From contig NZ_JABGNA010000002.1 of NCBI RefSeq assembly GCF_013149275.1, positions 186,001 to 250,000 on the forward strand: a stretch of 64,000 nt of DNA, written 5' to 3'. Positions 33,805 through 42,591 of this stretch are shown here, piece after piece. Every line of letters starts with the position of its first letter. The stretch's first letter is position 1. The notes under the pieces are model-generated. The model searched no databases. It saw nothing but the letters and a program-made list of their open reading frames with translations, and was not told the origin of the DNA. A program made the position numbers and the translations under genes. The DNA comes from Mucilaginibacter sp. SG564 (GTDB lineage Bacteria > Bacteroidota > Bacteroidia > Sphingobacteriales > Sphingobacteriaceae).

Positions 33805-33825
33805 CTGTAAAACACACATAACCAT

Positions 33826-35877
33826 ATGATAAAACTTTACAAAGCAACGCTTCTGGGCTGTGCCTCTGTAGCAATTTTAGCCCTAAGTGCTTACCAGGTT
33901 CAGCAAGCAGATAAACCGGTCGATCCGGTTTATGACAATATGGATAAATCCGTTGATCCGCGCACCGATTTTTTTAAATATGCCAATGGCGGATGGCTTA
34001 AACGCAATCCTATCCCCGCGGCATATTCCAGCTGGGGAATTGGCAATGTGGTACAGGAAGAGATCCGCAACCGGTTAAAAAAAATCAATGAAGATGCCTT
34101 AGCCGCCAGCGCGCCAAAAGGAAGTACTACCCAAAAGATCGGTGATTTTTATTATAGTGGTTTGGATACGGTCAATATCGAAAAACAAGGAATCAACCCA
34201 TTGAAAACACAGTTGGCCCTGATAGACCAGGCCAGCGATGTTAACGGTATATTGAACGCCGCGGCCGTGTTAACCACTACCGGCACCCGCAATTTCATCG
34301 GTAGCCGGGTTGGTCAGGATGCCAAAAATAGTTCAAAAATGATGTTGCAACTGGGGCAATCCGGCCTGGGTTTGCCTAACCGCGATTATTACTTTAAAAC
34401 CGATGCCCGCACTACCCGTGTGCGCACCGATTATAAAAGCACACATTTGCCAACCATGCTCAAAATTAGCGGATGGGATGAGCAGCAGGCAGCTAAAGGA
34501 GCTGAAAGTGCCTTTAAGATAGAACAGTTTCTGGCCGATAGCAGCCGTAAACTCGAAAACCTGCGCGATCCATATCGCAATTATCATAAAATGACCGTTA
34601 CGCAATTAAACAGGCTTACCCCCAATATCAACTGGACTACCGTATTCAAAACGCTGGAGCTAAAGCCGGTAGATACTGTGATTGTTGGTCAGCCTGAGTA
34701 TTATCGTGCAGTTAATACCGCGCTGAAAACATTTACCATTGATGACTGGAAAGCTTACCTCCGCTGGAAACTGATATCCTCATATGCCCCTTATCTCAAT
34801 GCTGCTGCCGAGCAGGAAAGCTTTCGCTTTAGCGGTAAGGTAATATCGGGACGAAAAGAGCAGTTACCAAGTTGGAAACGCGTATTGGACACAGAGAATG
34901 GATTGATGGGCGAAGCTTTGGGGCAGCTGTTTGTGAAAGAATATTTCCCGGCTACGGCCAAATTGCGTTATACCGAAATGGTGGAAGCTATCAGACAAGC
35001 CTATCGTGAACATATTGCCAAACTGGACTGGATGAGCCCCGAAACCAAGCAAAAAGCCTTAATAAAGCTCAATGCTATACATCCCAAAGTAGGCTATCCG
35101 GATAAATGGAAAGATTTTTCGACCCTGGTGATGGACCGCGAATCATACGCTGGCAATGTAATGCGTGCCAGGCATTGGGCTTATGCCGTAAACATTAACA
35201 AATTAGGCAAACCCGTTGACCATACCGAATGGGGCATGACACCGCAAACCTACAATGCCAGCTATAGCCCATCCAATAATGAGATCACACTGCCCGCTGC
35301 CCAGTTCACCATTCCCGGTGTGAGGGATAGCGAGGTTGATGACGCTGTGGCTTACGGTTATGTAGCGGCATCAACCATAGGGCATGAAATCACCCATGGA
35401 TTTGATGATGAAGGTCGTTTATTTGATGCAAAAGGCAATCTAAAAGCCTGGTGGACGCCTACCGATTCGGTTAAATTTACCCAACGCGCCAAAGTACTGG
35501 CTGATCAGTTTAGCAGTTATGTAGTATTGGATAGCCTGCATGTAAACGGCAAAGCTACCCTTGGCGAAAACATTGCCGATTTGGGTGGTATAGTTTTAGG
35601 TATCGACGCTTTTAAAAAGACCCAACAATATAAACAAGGCAAACCGATAAACGGATTAACTCCCATGCAGCGTTTCTTTTTAGGTTACGCACTGGGCTGG
35701 CTTGGACAGATCCGTGACGAAGCCCTCGCTAACCAGATTTTAACGGATGTTCACGCTCCTGGCTTCCTGCGGGTGAATGGCCCCTTTAGCGATGTGCCCG
35801 AATTTTATGAGGCCTTCAAGGTAAAAAAAGGCGATAAGATGTGGATAGACCCGGCTAAGCGGGTGAAGATCTGGTAG
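33826..35877 (+). CDS. M13 metallopeptidase, second tandem paralogue
   Basis: 683 residues, same length as its neighbour, with HEITH (520-524), ENIADLGG and the C-terminal PEFYEAFKVKKGDKMWIDP intact, so catalytically competent. Its N-terminus (MIKLYKATLLGCASVAILAL...) is a hydrophobic signal sequence but lacks a lipobox at the usual place, so it is probably soluble in the periplasm, unlike the first copy. The substrate-binding regions differ, which suggests divided labour. Followed by a strong palindrome. Confidence 0.95.
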   Translation: MIKLYKATLLGCASVAILALSAYQVQQADKPVDPVYDNMDKSVDPRTDFFKYANGGWLKRNPIPAAYSSWGIGNVVQEEIRNRLKKINEDALAASAPKGSTTQKIGDFYYSGLDTVNIEKQGINPLKTQLALIDQASDVNGILNAAAVLTTTGTRNFIGSRVGQDAKNSSKMMLQLGQSGLGLPNRDYYFKTDARTTRVRTDYKSTHLPTMLKISGWDEQQAAKGAESAFKIEQFLADSSRKLENLRDPYRNYHKMTVTQLNRLTPNINWTTVFKTLELKPVDTVIVGQPEYYRAVNTALKTFTIDDWKAYLRWKLISSYAPYLNAAAEQESFRFSGKVISGRKEQLPSWKRVLDTENGLMGEALGQLFVKEYFPATAKLRYTEMVEAIRQAYREHIAKLDWMSPETKQKALIKLNAIHPKVGYPDKWKDFSTLVMDRESYAGNVMRARHWAYAVNINKLGKPVDHTEWGMTPQTYNASYSPSNNEITLPAAQFTIPGVRDSEVDDAVAYGYVAASTIGHEITHGFDDEGRLFDAKGNLKAWWTPTDSVKFTQRAKVLADQFSSYVVLDSLHVNGKATLGENIADLGGIVLGIDAFKKTQQYKQGKPINGLTPMQRFFLGYALGWLGQIRDEALANQILTDVHAPGFLRVNGPFSDVPEFYEAFKVKKGDKMWIDPAKRVKIW

Positions 35878-35905
35878 AAGTCCCTATAAAAATATCAAAA
35901 AATAC

Positions 35906-35983
35906 CGTCATTGCGCAGCGTGGCAATCCCCGATTTGTAGAGCCGCTCTGTACAGTTAGGGATTGCCACGCTGCGCAATGACG
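35906..35983. repeat. Perfect 25-bp inverted repeat of the GTCATTGCG family
   Basis: Arms 35906-35930 and 35959-35983 are exact inverted copies (CGTCATTGCGCAGCGTGGCA and beyond), followed by CGTTTTTTTT on the plus strand, so it doubles as a terminator for the second M13 gene. Confidence 0.85.
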
Positions 35984-36049
35984 CGTTTTTTTTCCTTTTG
36001 GAGAGGGCTGGGCAAAGTTCTCAGCAATGACATGCGTTGATTAAATTAG

Positions 36050-36550
36050 CTACAACTCCTTGCGCATCACATAGTCATTCATCCAATACGGACCAATGGC
36101 TATATCGTCTTCTGAAACAACGGCAAAGCCCATTTTTTCATAAAAGGTTTTGGCGTTGTTATAACGGTTCACGTTCAATTCCAGTATTCTTTTGCCGGCG
36201 TCTGTTGTTCTTTGAACCACTTCGTTGATCAGCACTTTACCATAGCCTTTACCCTGGGTTTTGGGCAGACAATACAATTTGTGCAGTTTATAAATATCAG
36301 CGTTCTCTTCACGTGGCGAATAGGCGGCAAAGGCTACAGGCTCTTCCCCTTCTAATAACAGCATAAAAGTTTGCGCACCGGTTTCAATTTGCTTACTGAT
36401 CTTTTCAGCCGCATAGATCTCGTTCAGCATAAAGGTGATCTGCTCTTTTTCTAATATCGGGCTATAAGTTACCCACCAGGTTTCGTCGGCTATTTGTATA
36501 ATGGCTTCTACATCTTTTACGGTGGCTGTTCTTATCGTATACATATTCAT
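36050..36550 (-). CDS. GNAT family N-acetyltransferase
   Basis: 166 residues (a start two codons later, MYTIRTATVKD, is equally possible). Acetyl-CoA site QGKGYGKVLINEV after KLHKLYCLPK, and the C-terminal NRYNNAKTFYEKMGF. Transfers an acetyl group to an amine; acceptor unknown. The stop of peptidase T is 6 bp upstream, so they are probably one transcript. Confidence 0.9.
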   Translation of the reverse strand: MNMYTIRTATVKDVEAIIQIADETWWVTYSPILEKEQITFMLNEIYAAEKISKQIETGAQTFMLLLEGEEPVAFAAYSPREENADIYKLHKLYCLPKTQGKGYGKVLINEVVQRTTDAGKRILELNVNRYNNAKTFYEKMGFAVVSEDDIAIGPYWMNDYVMRKEL

Positions 36551-36556
36551 TTATTA

Positions 36557-37807
36557 TTAGCTTCTTTCTTCCCAAATCATACACAGGTGCAATATGGTTT
36601 CCACGGCTTTTTGCATGTCCTGTACCGATACCCATTCCTGTTTGCTGTGAAAAGCGTGTTCGCCGGCAAATATATTGGGACAAGGCAAACCCATGAATGA
36701 TAACCTGGATCCATCGGTACCACCCCGGATGCTGCACAGTTTGGCAGTGATGCCGGTACGGTTAATGGCTTCCATAGCATACTCTACAATTTCCGGATGC
36801 TTATCCAACACTGTTTTCATGTTGCGATATTGCTCACTCACGGCTAAACTGTAAGTTGATGCCGGATATTTTTTCAATACCCCGTCTGCAGTTTTACGGA
36901 TCACATCAGCATGATTGCTTAACTTATTCGCGTCAAAATCACGGATAATAAAATCAATCCCCGCGGTTTCCACATGCCCCTCAATAGCTACAGGATGTAT
37001 AAAACCCTGAATCTCTTCGGTATGCTCCGGCGATAAATTATCAGGCAAAGCCACGATGATCTCACCGGCAATTTTGATGGCGCTTTCCATTTTCCCCTTG
37101 GCAAAACCCGGGTGCGAGCTTACCCCGTTGATGGTTAGTCTTGCTCCGTCTGCCGAAAAAGTTTCATTCTCCATATTACCCGCGCTTTCGCCATCCATGG
37201 TATAACCAGCATAGGCCCCCAGTTTGGCAATATCCACATAATCAACCCCATGCCCAACTTCTTCGTCAGGGGTAAATAATATCCGGATATTTCCGTGTTT
37301 TATTTCGGGATGATTTATCAGTTGGTAACAGGCATCCATGATCTCAGCAACACCGGCTTTATTATCAGCTCCCAACAAAGTGGTACCACTTGCGGTTATC
37401 ACATCGTTCCCTATCTGATTTTTCAGGTCGGGATGTTCGGCCTGCTTTATAATTTGTGTGGTATCATCAGGCAATATAATATCTTGTCCCTGGTAGTTTC
37501 GATGAACAATGGGTTTTACATTTTTTCCGCTGCAATCGGGCGCGGTATCCATGTGGGAGCAAAAACAAATTACGGGCACTTGTTTGCTGGTATTTGAAGG
37601 GATGGTAGCGTATACATAGCCATACTCATCCATGTGGGCGTCGGCTACACCTATTGCAAGTAGTTCGTTCACCAGCAGGCGGGCCAGGTCTTTTTGTTTT
37701 TCTGTTGAAGGAAATGAAACAGAAGAGGGGTCTGATTGCGTATCAATGGTAACGTAACGTAAAAAGCGTTCGGTTACGGTGAAGTTTAGTAATGAATTAA
37801 AATTCAT
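36557..37807 (-). CDS. pepT: Peptidase T (tripeptide aminopeptidase, M20)
   Basis: 416 residues from the ATG at 37807 (MNFNSLLNFTVTERFLRYV); an earlier ATG at 37852 would add 15 unconserved residues. Metal-binding and catalytic motifs SHMDTAPD, LLGADNKAG, TPDEEVGHG and the C-terminal FAGEHAFHSKQEW are intact. Di-zinc enzyme removing N-terminal residues from tripeptides in the cytoplasm. Upstream of and close to the GNAT gene. Confidence 0.95.
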   Translation of the reverse strand: MNFNSLLNFTVTERFLRYVTIDTQSDPSSVSFPSTEKQKDLARLLVNELLAIGVADAHMDEYGYVYATIPSNTSKQVPVICFCSHMDTAPDCSGKNVKPIVHRNYQGQDIILPDDTTQIIKQAEHPDLKNQIGNDVITASGTTLLGADNKAGVAEIMDACYQLINHPEIKHGNIRILFTPDEEVGHGVDYVDIAKLGAYAGYTMDGESAGNMENETFSADGARLTINGVSSHPGFAKGKMESAIKIAGEIIVALPDNLSPEHTEEIQGFIHPVAIEGHVETAGIDFIIRDFDANKLSNHADVIRKTADGVLKKYPASTYSLAVSEQYRNMKTVLDKHPEIVEYAMEAINRTGITAKLCSIRGGTDGSRLSFMGLPCPNIFAGEHAFHSKQEWVSVQDMQKAVETILHLCMIWEERS

Positions 37808-37858
37808 AAAGCTATATATTAGTAAAGTTTTGCCGGTAACCGTACCCGACATGTTCCA

Positions 37859-37888
37859 TTTGTAAATATTGATTAAAATTTAGCTTTG
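37859..37888 (+). promoter_or_regulatory. Full consensus promoter match overlapping a start codon
   Basis: TTTG (37859-37862), an 18-base spacer, then TAGCTTTG (37881-37888): a complete -33/-7 Bacteroidetes promoter. Its -7 box contains the TTG used as the start of the next gene, so either the match is coincidental or the gene start is not as called. Confidence 0.4.
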
Positions 37889-38638
37889 AAAAAATTTATT
37901 CTGCTTTTTGTTTTCACAATCGCTGGTTTTATAGCAAAGGCACAGGACGGATACAACTATTATGAATGGGGTATCGGTGGCGGCATTGGCTATGGCAAGG
38001 CTTATGCTGATATGAAAAGGGAAGATTACCACCCTATTTATAATATCAATATCGCCTACAATTTTAACCCTTACGTACCTGTAGCGCTCGAGTACCAGTT
38101 CGGCACACTTTCTGGCGGCGGCCGCACGCCTGATAAGGATGCCTTTGGCCGGATCTATAGAAACTCCTACAAAGCCTTACTGCTCCATGCCGATGTACAA
38201 CTGGGAAGTTTTATTGATTATGCCGACAATGGTTTTTTAAACGTGATCAAAAACTTTTATGTGGGCACCGGCATAGGCGCCATATCCAACAATATGAAGG
38301 ATATACAGCGTACCAACCTGCCTGCATATGTTCAAAACGGCCCGGTGGGCAGCACCAATGGTTTCCAGGGCAAGGACAAAAGCACCAACATGGTATTACC
38401 GCTGCGCTTTGGTTACGAGTTTAAAATTTATGATTCCTATGAGCAGGTAGGTTATACCATTACGCTGGGTTACGAACACAATTATACCTTCGGCGAAGGG
38501 CTCGATGGCTATAATGATCCCCCTGCACAGTTTAAGAACAATGCGCCCGACCAGTATGCCCACTTTACCATAGGTTTCCGGTACAATTTTGGAAATACGG
38601 TATCTTATAATAAACTGATCAGAAATTTCGGATTTTGA
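37886..38638 (+). CDS. Outer-membrane beta-barrel-like protein (TTG start)
   Basis: 250 residues. Starts with TTG (MKKFILLFVFTIAGFIAKAQ signal peptide, a strong reason to accept it). The mature part has alternating amphipathic strands with aromatic ends (WGIGGGIGYGKAYAD, YNINIAYNFNPYVPVALEYQ, HFTIGFRYNFG), as in small porin-like barrels. Function unknown. The stop overlaps the TTG of the next gene (TTGA). Confidence 0.75.
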   Translation: MKKFILLFVFTIAGFIAKAQDGYNYYEWGIGGGIGYGKAYADMKREDYHPIYNINIAYNFNPYVPVALEYQFGTLSGGGRTPDKDAFGRIYRNSYKALLLHADVQLGSFIDYADNGFLNVIKNFYVGTGIGAISNNMKDIQRTNLPAYVQNGPVGSTNGFQGKDKSTNMVLPLRFGYEFKIYDSYEQVGYTITLGYEHNYTFGEGLDGYNDPPAQFKNNAPDQYAHFTIGFRYNFGNTVSYNKLIRNFGF

Positions 38639-38991
38639 ATATAGAAGAATTGCGTGACTATTGCCTGCAAAAGCCGGCCGTAACAGAAGGTTTCCCTTTT
38701 GGCGAGGATACCCTTGTTTTTAAAGTTGCCGGTAAATTGTTTTTACTCATTGGGCTGGAAAGCGGCAACCGGTTTAATGTAAAGTGCGAACCAGAACTTG
38801 CCGTTGATCTGCGTGAACGTTATCCCGAAGTGCAGCCAGGCTACCACATGAATAAAAAAATGTGGAATACCGTGTATATGGATGGCTCGCTAACCCGCAA
38901 ACAACTTTGTGAAATGATTGACCATTCCTATGAGCAGGTGATCCTGGGCTTACCCAAAAAACTACAGGCCGAACTAAAAGCAATAGATTAG
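38635..38991 (+). CDS. MmcQ/YjbR family protein
   Basis: 118 residues beginning at a TTG that overlaps the upstream stop (TTGA), implying translational coupling. Family marks: MNIEELRDYCLQKPAVTEGF, FPFGEDTLVFKVAGKLF and PGYHMNKKMWNTV. The CyaY-like fold is predicted to bind DNA; role unclear. Cytoplasmic. Confidence 0.9.
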   Translation: MNIEELRDYCLQKPAVTEGFPFGEDTLVFKVAGKLFLLIGLESGNRFNVKCEPELAVDLRERYPEVQPGYHMNKKMWNTVYMDGSLTRKQLCEMIDHSYEQVILGLPKKLQAELKAID

Positions 38992-39065
38992 ATATAATAA
39001 TCGGGGCCAATTACAGTATTTGATGCATCTTGACTCTTGTATCTCATCTCTTGGCTCTCAAATAC

Positions 39066-39073
39066 TATATTTG
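39066..39073 (+). promoter_or_regulatory. -7 box (TATATTTG) before the M14 gene
   Basis: Exact TAnnTTTG match 17 bp before the ATG at 39091, preceded by a CTTGACTCTTG/ATCTCATCTC tract like the one before the ABC permease at 25862. Confidence 0.5.
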
Positions 39074-39090
39074 GGCAATAATACATCTCA

Positions 39091-40839
39091 ATGAAGAAAA
39101 TTCTATCCGTTTTATTGATCCTCTTAGTTGCTATTGCTTCAGCATATGCACAATTAACTCCATTCGAGCAGCATCCGGACCATAACTATACTGCTACCTA
39201 TGCCGAAGTGATCGCGTATTACCAAAACCTCAACAGGCTTTACCCCCAACAGATGAAGCTGATCAATTACGGCACAACGGATATAGGAAAACCGCTTACC
39301 TTGATTGTGCTGTCGCGGGACAAGGTATTTGATCCGGCGCTGATCAAAAAGCAAAACAAACGGGTGCTCCTGATCAACAACGGCATACACCCTGGTGAGC
39401 CCGAAGGTATTGATGCCAGCATGATGCTGGTGCGCGATCTGCTTAAAAAAAATCAGCTCCCAAAAGATGTGGTGATCTGCCTCATTGCTCTTTACAATAT
39501 TGATGGCAGTTTGAACCGCGGGTTGAGCCGGGTTAGTCAGAACGGACCTGTGGCTTATGGCTTTAGGGGTAATTACCGCAACCTGGATCTGAACCGCGAT
39601 TTTATTAAAGCCGATAGTCGCAATGCCCAGGCATTTACACAGATTCTAACTGCCTGGAAACCCGAGATCTTCCTGGATAACCATACCAGCGATGGCGCCG
39701 ATTATCAATATGTAATGACACTTATTGAAACACAAAAGGATAAACAAAACCCTATCCTGGCTAATTATACCACTAAAACGCTTACGCCATACCTGTACAG
39801 CCACATGAAAAAAAGCGGCTATGAGATGATTCCCTATGGTGCAGGTGAGGAAGGTTTGCCCGACTCGGGCATTGTGAGCTTTTTAGAAACGCCGCGTTTT
39901 GCCACAGGCTTCGCGGCTCAGCACAATATCATCAGTTACATTACAGAAACACATATGCTCAAGCCATTTGACAAACGGGTATATGCTACGTATGATTTTA
40001 TGCAGCACCTCATCGATATCAATCAACGTGATGCTAAACTGATAGGCGAACTCAAGCAACAAGCCGATGCACAGGTAACTCAACAAAAAACGTTTGCGCT
40101 CAACTGGGCCGTCGACCGGCAAGCTATAGATACCATTACTTTCAAAGGCTATGCCGCCGGCTATAAAACCAGCGAAGTGAGCGGCTTAAATAGGCTGTAT
40201 TACGACCGGAATAAACCTTACACCAAAACCATCAATTTCTGGAACACCTATAAAGTTACCGCCACAGCCGATAAACCCGTAGCCTATGTGATTCCGCAGG
40301 CCTGGGGCAAGGTAATCGATTTGTTTAAACTGAATGGGGTTAAAATGCAGCAACTGGCCCATGATACCACCCTGGGCTTACAGATGTATTATATTGAGGA
40401 TTATAAATCCCCGCAAAAACCTTATGAAGGGCATTACCTGCACTCAGCTGTTAAACTGAACCCGGTGGATACGCGTGTTAAATTTTACACCGGCGATTAC
40501 GTAGTGTATACTAATCAACCCATAAACCGTTATATTGTGGAAACATTGGAACCGCAGGGTGTCGACTCTTTTTTTACCTGGAACTTTTTTGATTCGGTAC
40601 TGGGCGAAAAGGAATATTTTTCGGATTATGTATTTGAAGATATAGCTGCCAACTTATTGAAAAAAGACCCTGAACTGAAAAAGAAACTTGATGACGCGAA
40701 AAGTAAAGACCCTAAACTGGCCGGCAGCGCGCAGGCGCAATTATTCTTTGTTTACCGCAATTCACCCTATTTTGAAAAAACTTTTATGCGCTACCCGGTG
40801 GGCCGCTTGCTAACCGATACCAAACTCGATCTTAAATAA
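39091..40839 (+). CDS. M14 family zinc carboxypeptidase
   Basis: 582 residues. Signal peptide (MKKILSVLLILLVAIASAYA). The catalytic domain carries HPGEPEG (His100/Glu103), NLDLNRDF and DNHTSDG with a later FLETPRF. C-terminal ~200 residues form a beta-rich accessory domain (IVETLEPQGVDSFFTWNFF). Exported carboxypeptidase. The rhomboid gene begins in the next base after its TAA. Confidence 0.92.
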   Translation: MKKILSVLLILLVAIASAYAQLTPFEQHPDHNYTATYAEVIAYYQNLNRLYPQQMKLINYGTTDIGKPLTLIVLSRDKVFDPALIKKQNKRVLLINNGIHPGEPEGIDASMMLVRDLLKKNQLPKDVVICLIALYNIDGSLNRGLSRVSQNGPVAYGFRGNYRNLDLNRDFIKADSRNAQAFTQILTAWKPEIFLDNHTSDGADYQYVMTLIETQKDKQNPILANYTTKTLTPYLYSHMKKSGYEMIPYGAGEEGLPDSGIVSFLETPRFATGFAAQHNIISYITETHMLKPFDKRVYATYDFMQHLIDINQRDAKLIGELKQQADAQVTQQKTFALNWAVDRQAIDTITFKGYAAGYKTSEVSGLNRLYYDRNKPYTKTINFWNTYKVTATADKPVAYVIPQAWGKVIDLFKLNGVKMQQLAHDTTLGLQMYYIEDYKSPQKPYEGHYLHSAVKLNPVDTRVKFYTGDYVVYTNQPINRYIVETLEPQGVDSFFTWNFFDSVLGEKEYFSDYVFEDIAANLLKKDPELKKKLDDAKSKDPKLAGSAQAQLFFVYRNSPYFEKTFMRYPVGRLLTDTKLDLK

Positions 40840-41469
40840 ATGGAATATCTTATCCTAACGCCTGTAGCGTCTGTCATTTTTGTTATTACGCTCATCACTT
40901 CGTTATATGCCTTTTACAATCAAAACGTGTTAGGCAAAATGATGCTGCACCCTTATACGGTTTCGCGTGGTAAAGATCTGCATACGCTCATCACCAGTGG
41001 CCTCATCCATCGCGATACCATGCACCTGCTGTTCAATATGATGTCCTATTATTTTTTCGCCTTCCAGTTGGAACAAGTCATCGGGCATTGGCAGTTCGGC
41101 TTATTGTATATAGTAAGCCTGGTATTGAGCGATATGCCTTCGGTGCTTAAAAACCGGGATAATTATAATTACTACAGTCTTGGTGCTTCTGGTGCAATAA
41201 GTGCTGTAATATTTGGAGCGATATTATACTTCCCATTGGCAAAAATGGGCCTGATATTTTTACCTATCCTGATACCGGCTTACGTATTTGGTATATTGTA
41301 CTTAATATATTGTACCTACGCCTCTAAATACAGCCATGACAGCATTAACCATGATGCTCACTTATATGGAGCCCTGAGTGGTTTAATGATCACCATTTTG
41401 CTTAATCCCCCGGTTTTGCCAGCATTTATTCAGCAAATTACCGGGGCAATTCAATCGATGCTGCATTAA
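40840..41469 (+). CDS. Rhomboid family intramembrane serine protease
   Basis: 209 residues, six membrane segments. Oxyanion/helix-2 HLLFNM (62-67), catalytic Ser117 in LGASGA and His174 in HDAHLYGALSG. Cleaves membrane proteins within the bilayer. Starts directly at the stop of the M14 gene, so certainly co-transcribed. Its 3' end overlaps the convergent minus-strand gene by 32 bp. Confidence 0.93.
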   Translation: MEYLILTPVASVIFVITLITSLYAFYNQNVLGKMMLHPYTVSRGKDLHTLITSGLIHRDTMHLLFNMMSYYFFAFQLEQVIGHWQFGLLYIVSLVLSDMPSVLKNRDNYNYYSLGASGAISAVIFGAILYFPLAKMGLIFLPILIPAYVFGILYLIYCTYASKYSHDSINHDAHLYGALSGLMITILLNPPVLPAFIQQITGAIQSMLH

Positions 41470-42427
41470 GGATATTGCCATCGGCATCAAACAGAAAGCT
41501 CATTGGTTCTTCGGGATTTTTGATGATCTCGAACAGTAGGAATCCCCAGTTTTTCCAGAAGTTTTCCAGCACCTGGCCATAAACTTTGGGTACCCAATCG
41601 TCAAACAGCGGTTTGGTGCTGGTGCCCCGCAGGGGCATGGCTTCTACGTAAATGATATCTTCCACAGGTAAAATATTATACTCTGGCAGGCGATTGAACA
41701 GGTATGCCGAATAAAAAAAGCGCGCGTTAACTTCTTCAAACTGGATAGGGTGCAGGGTGTGACCTTTAATTTTCTCCAACGCCTCCCTGTGATAGCTGGC
41801 ATTGGCGCCGTTATCCTGCAGGCAAATGATCAAACCAAAATCTTTGATCCGAAGCGAAAATGTCAGCGTGTTGATCTCATCGCGATAGCCAAAAATATCC
41901 TCAGCATTATCCACTTTAAACAATACCAAACTAAAAGGTTTAAAACCATCCAGCTCGATAGGCAGATTCAGACTTTGCAGCATCAGGTGCAGGTGGCTGA
42001 ATTTATGGATAATGGCCTGCGACATGCTAAACTCTTCGCCTTGCGCATGCTGTTGTTTAATGCCCGCCTGGATCTCATTAAATATAATACCATACAACAG
42101 TTTACTTGCCCATTGAAACAATTTCAGCTCATCCAATTGCTTTACGGCTTCATAGCCAGCGTCAAAAGCAGCAGCGATCTCAGCCTCCAGGGGTTCCAGG
42201 AATTGTTCGTTGATGGCAGCGGTGCAGGGCAGTTTCAGGTCTTTGTAAGTGGCCATGCTTTCGTCGAGCAGTTTAAAAGGTTTATCTTCCAGGTTGTAGC
42301 GGCTCATGAGCCATTGCGGAAAAACCTGTATCTTTTCTTCTTCAGAATTTAAGGGCTGCCCGCTCAGGAAGCACTTATTATTACTGAAATTAAAACGCTC
42401 GAACGGTGAATAAATTTGTGCCGACAT
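41438..42427 (-). CDS. Hypothetical protein with possible degenerate HNH-like N-terminus
   Basis: 329 residues from the ATG at 42427 (MSAQIYSPFERFNFSN); codons upstream are repeat DNA. The N-terminal CFLSGQPLNSEEEKIQVFPQ followed by WLM (~17-40) resembles a C-x-x-C/eHviPkWl zinc-finger/HNH start with the second Cys and the His changed. The remainder is helical, then alpha/beta; I know no family name. No signal peptide. Overlaps the rhomboid gene's end by 32 bp (convergent). Confidence 0.7.
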   Translation of the reverse strand: MSAQIYSPFERFNFSNNKCFLSGQPLNSEEEKIQVFPQWLMSRYNLEDKPFKLLDESMATYKDLKLPCTAAINEQFLEPLEAEIAAAFDAGYEAVKQLDELKLFQWASKLLYGIIFNEIQAGIKQQHAQGEEFSMSQAIIHKFSHLHLMLQSLNLPIELDGFKPFSLVLFKVDNAEDIFGYRDEINTLTFSLRIKDFGLIICLQDNGANASYHREALEKIKGHTLHPIQFEEVNARFFYSAYLFNRLPEYNILPVEDIIYVEAMPLRGTSTKPLFDDWVPKVYGQVLENFWKNWGFLLFEIIKNPEEPMSFLFDADGNILNAASIELPR

Positions 42428-42449
42428 GGCCGCAAAGATAAGGATGAAA

Positions 42450-42584
42450 CAGATGTGCGGATGTGCAAATATGCAGATGTGCGGATTTTTTGACATAACT
42501 TGCACATCATTTTTCATCTGCACATTTAAAATTTGCACATCCGCACATCATTTTTCATCTGCATATTTGCACATCCGCACATCT
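42450..42584. repeat. GATGTGCRGATGTGCAAAT repeat cluster
   Basis: Many copies of an 8-12 bp unit GATGTGCRRAT in one orientation (42450-42485) and its complement TTGCACATCYGCACATC (42500-42584). Same family at 6299-6335 and 14664-14754. The right end is 7 bp before the epimerase ATG. Confidence 0.8.
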
Positions 42585-42591
42585 AAGAAAC

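Noticed and set aside
42450-42584. Possible CRISPR-like array of GATGTGCA units
   Set aside because: Units are 8-12 bp, inverted and without regular spacers or cas genes; it is an intergenic repeat.
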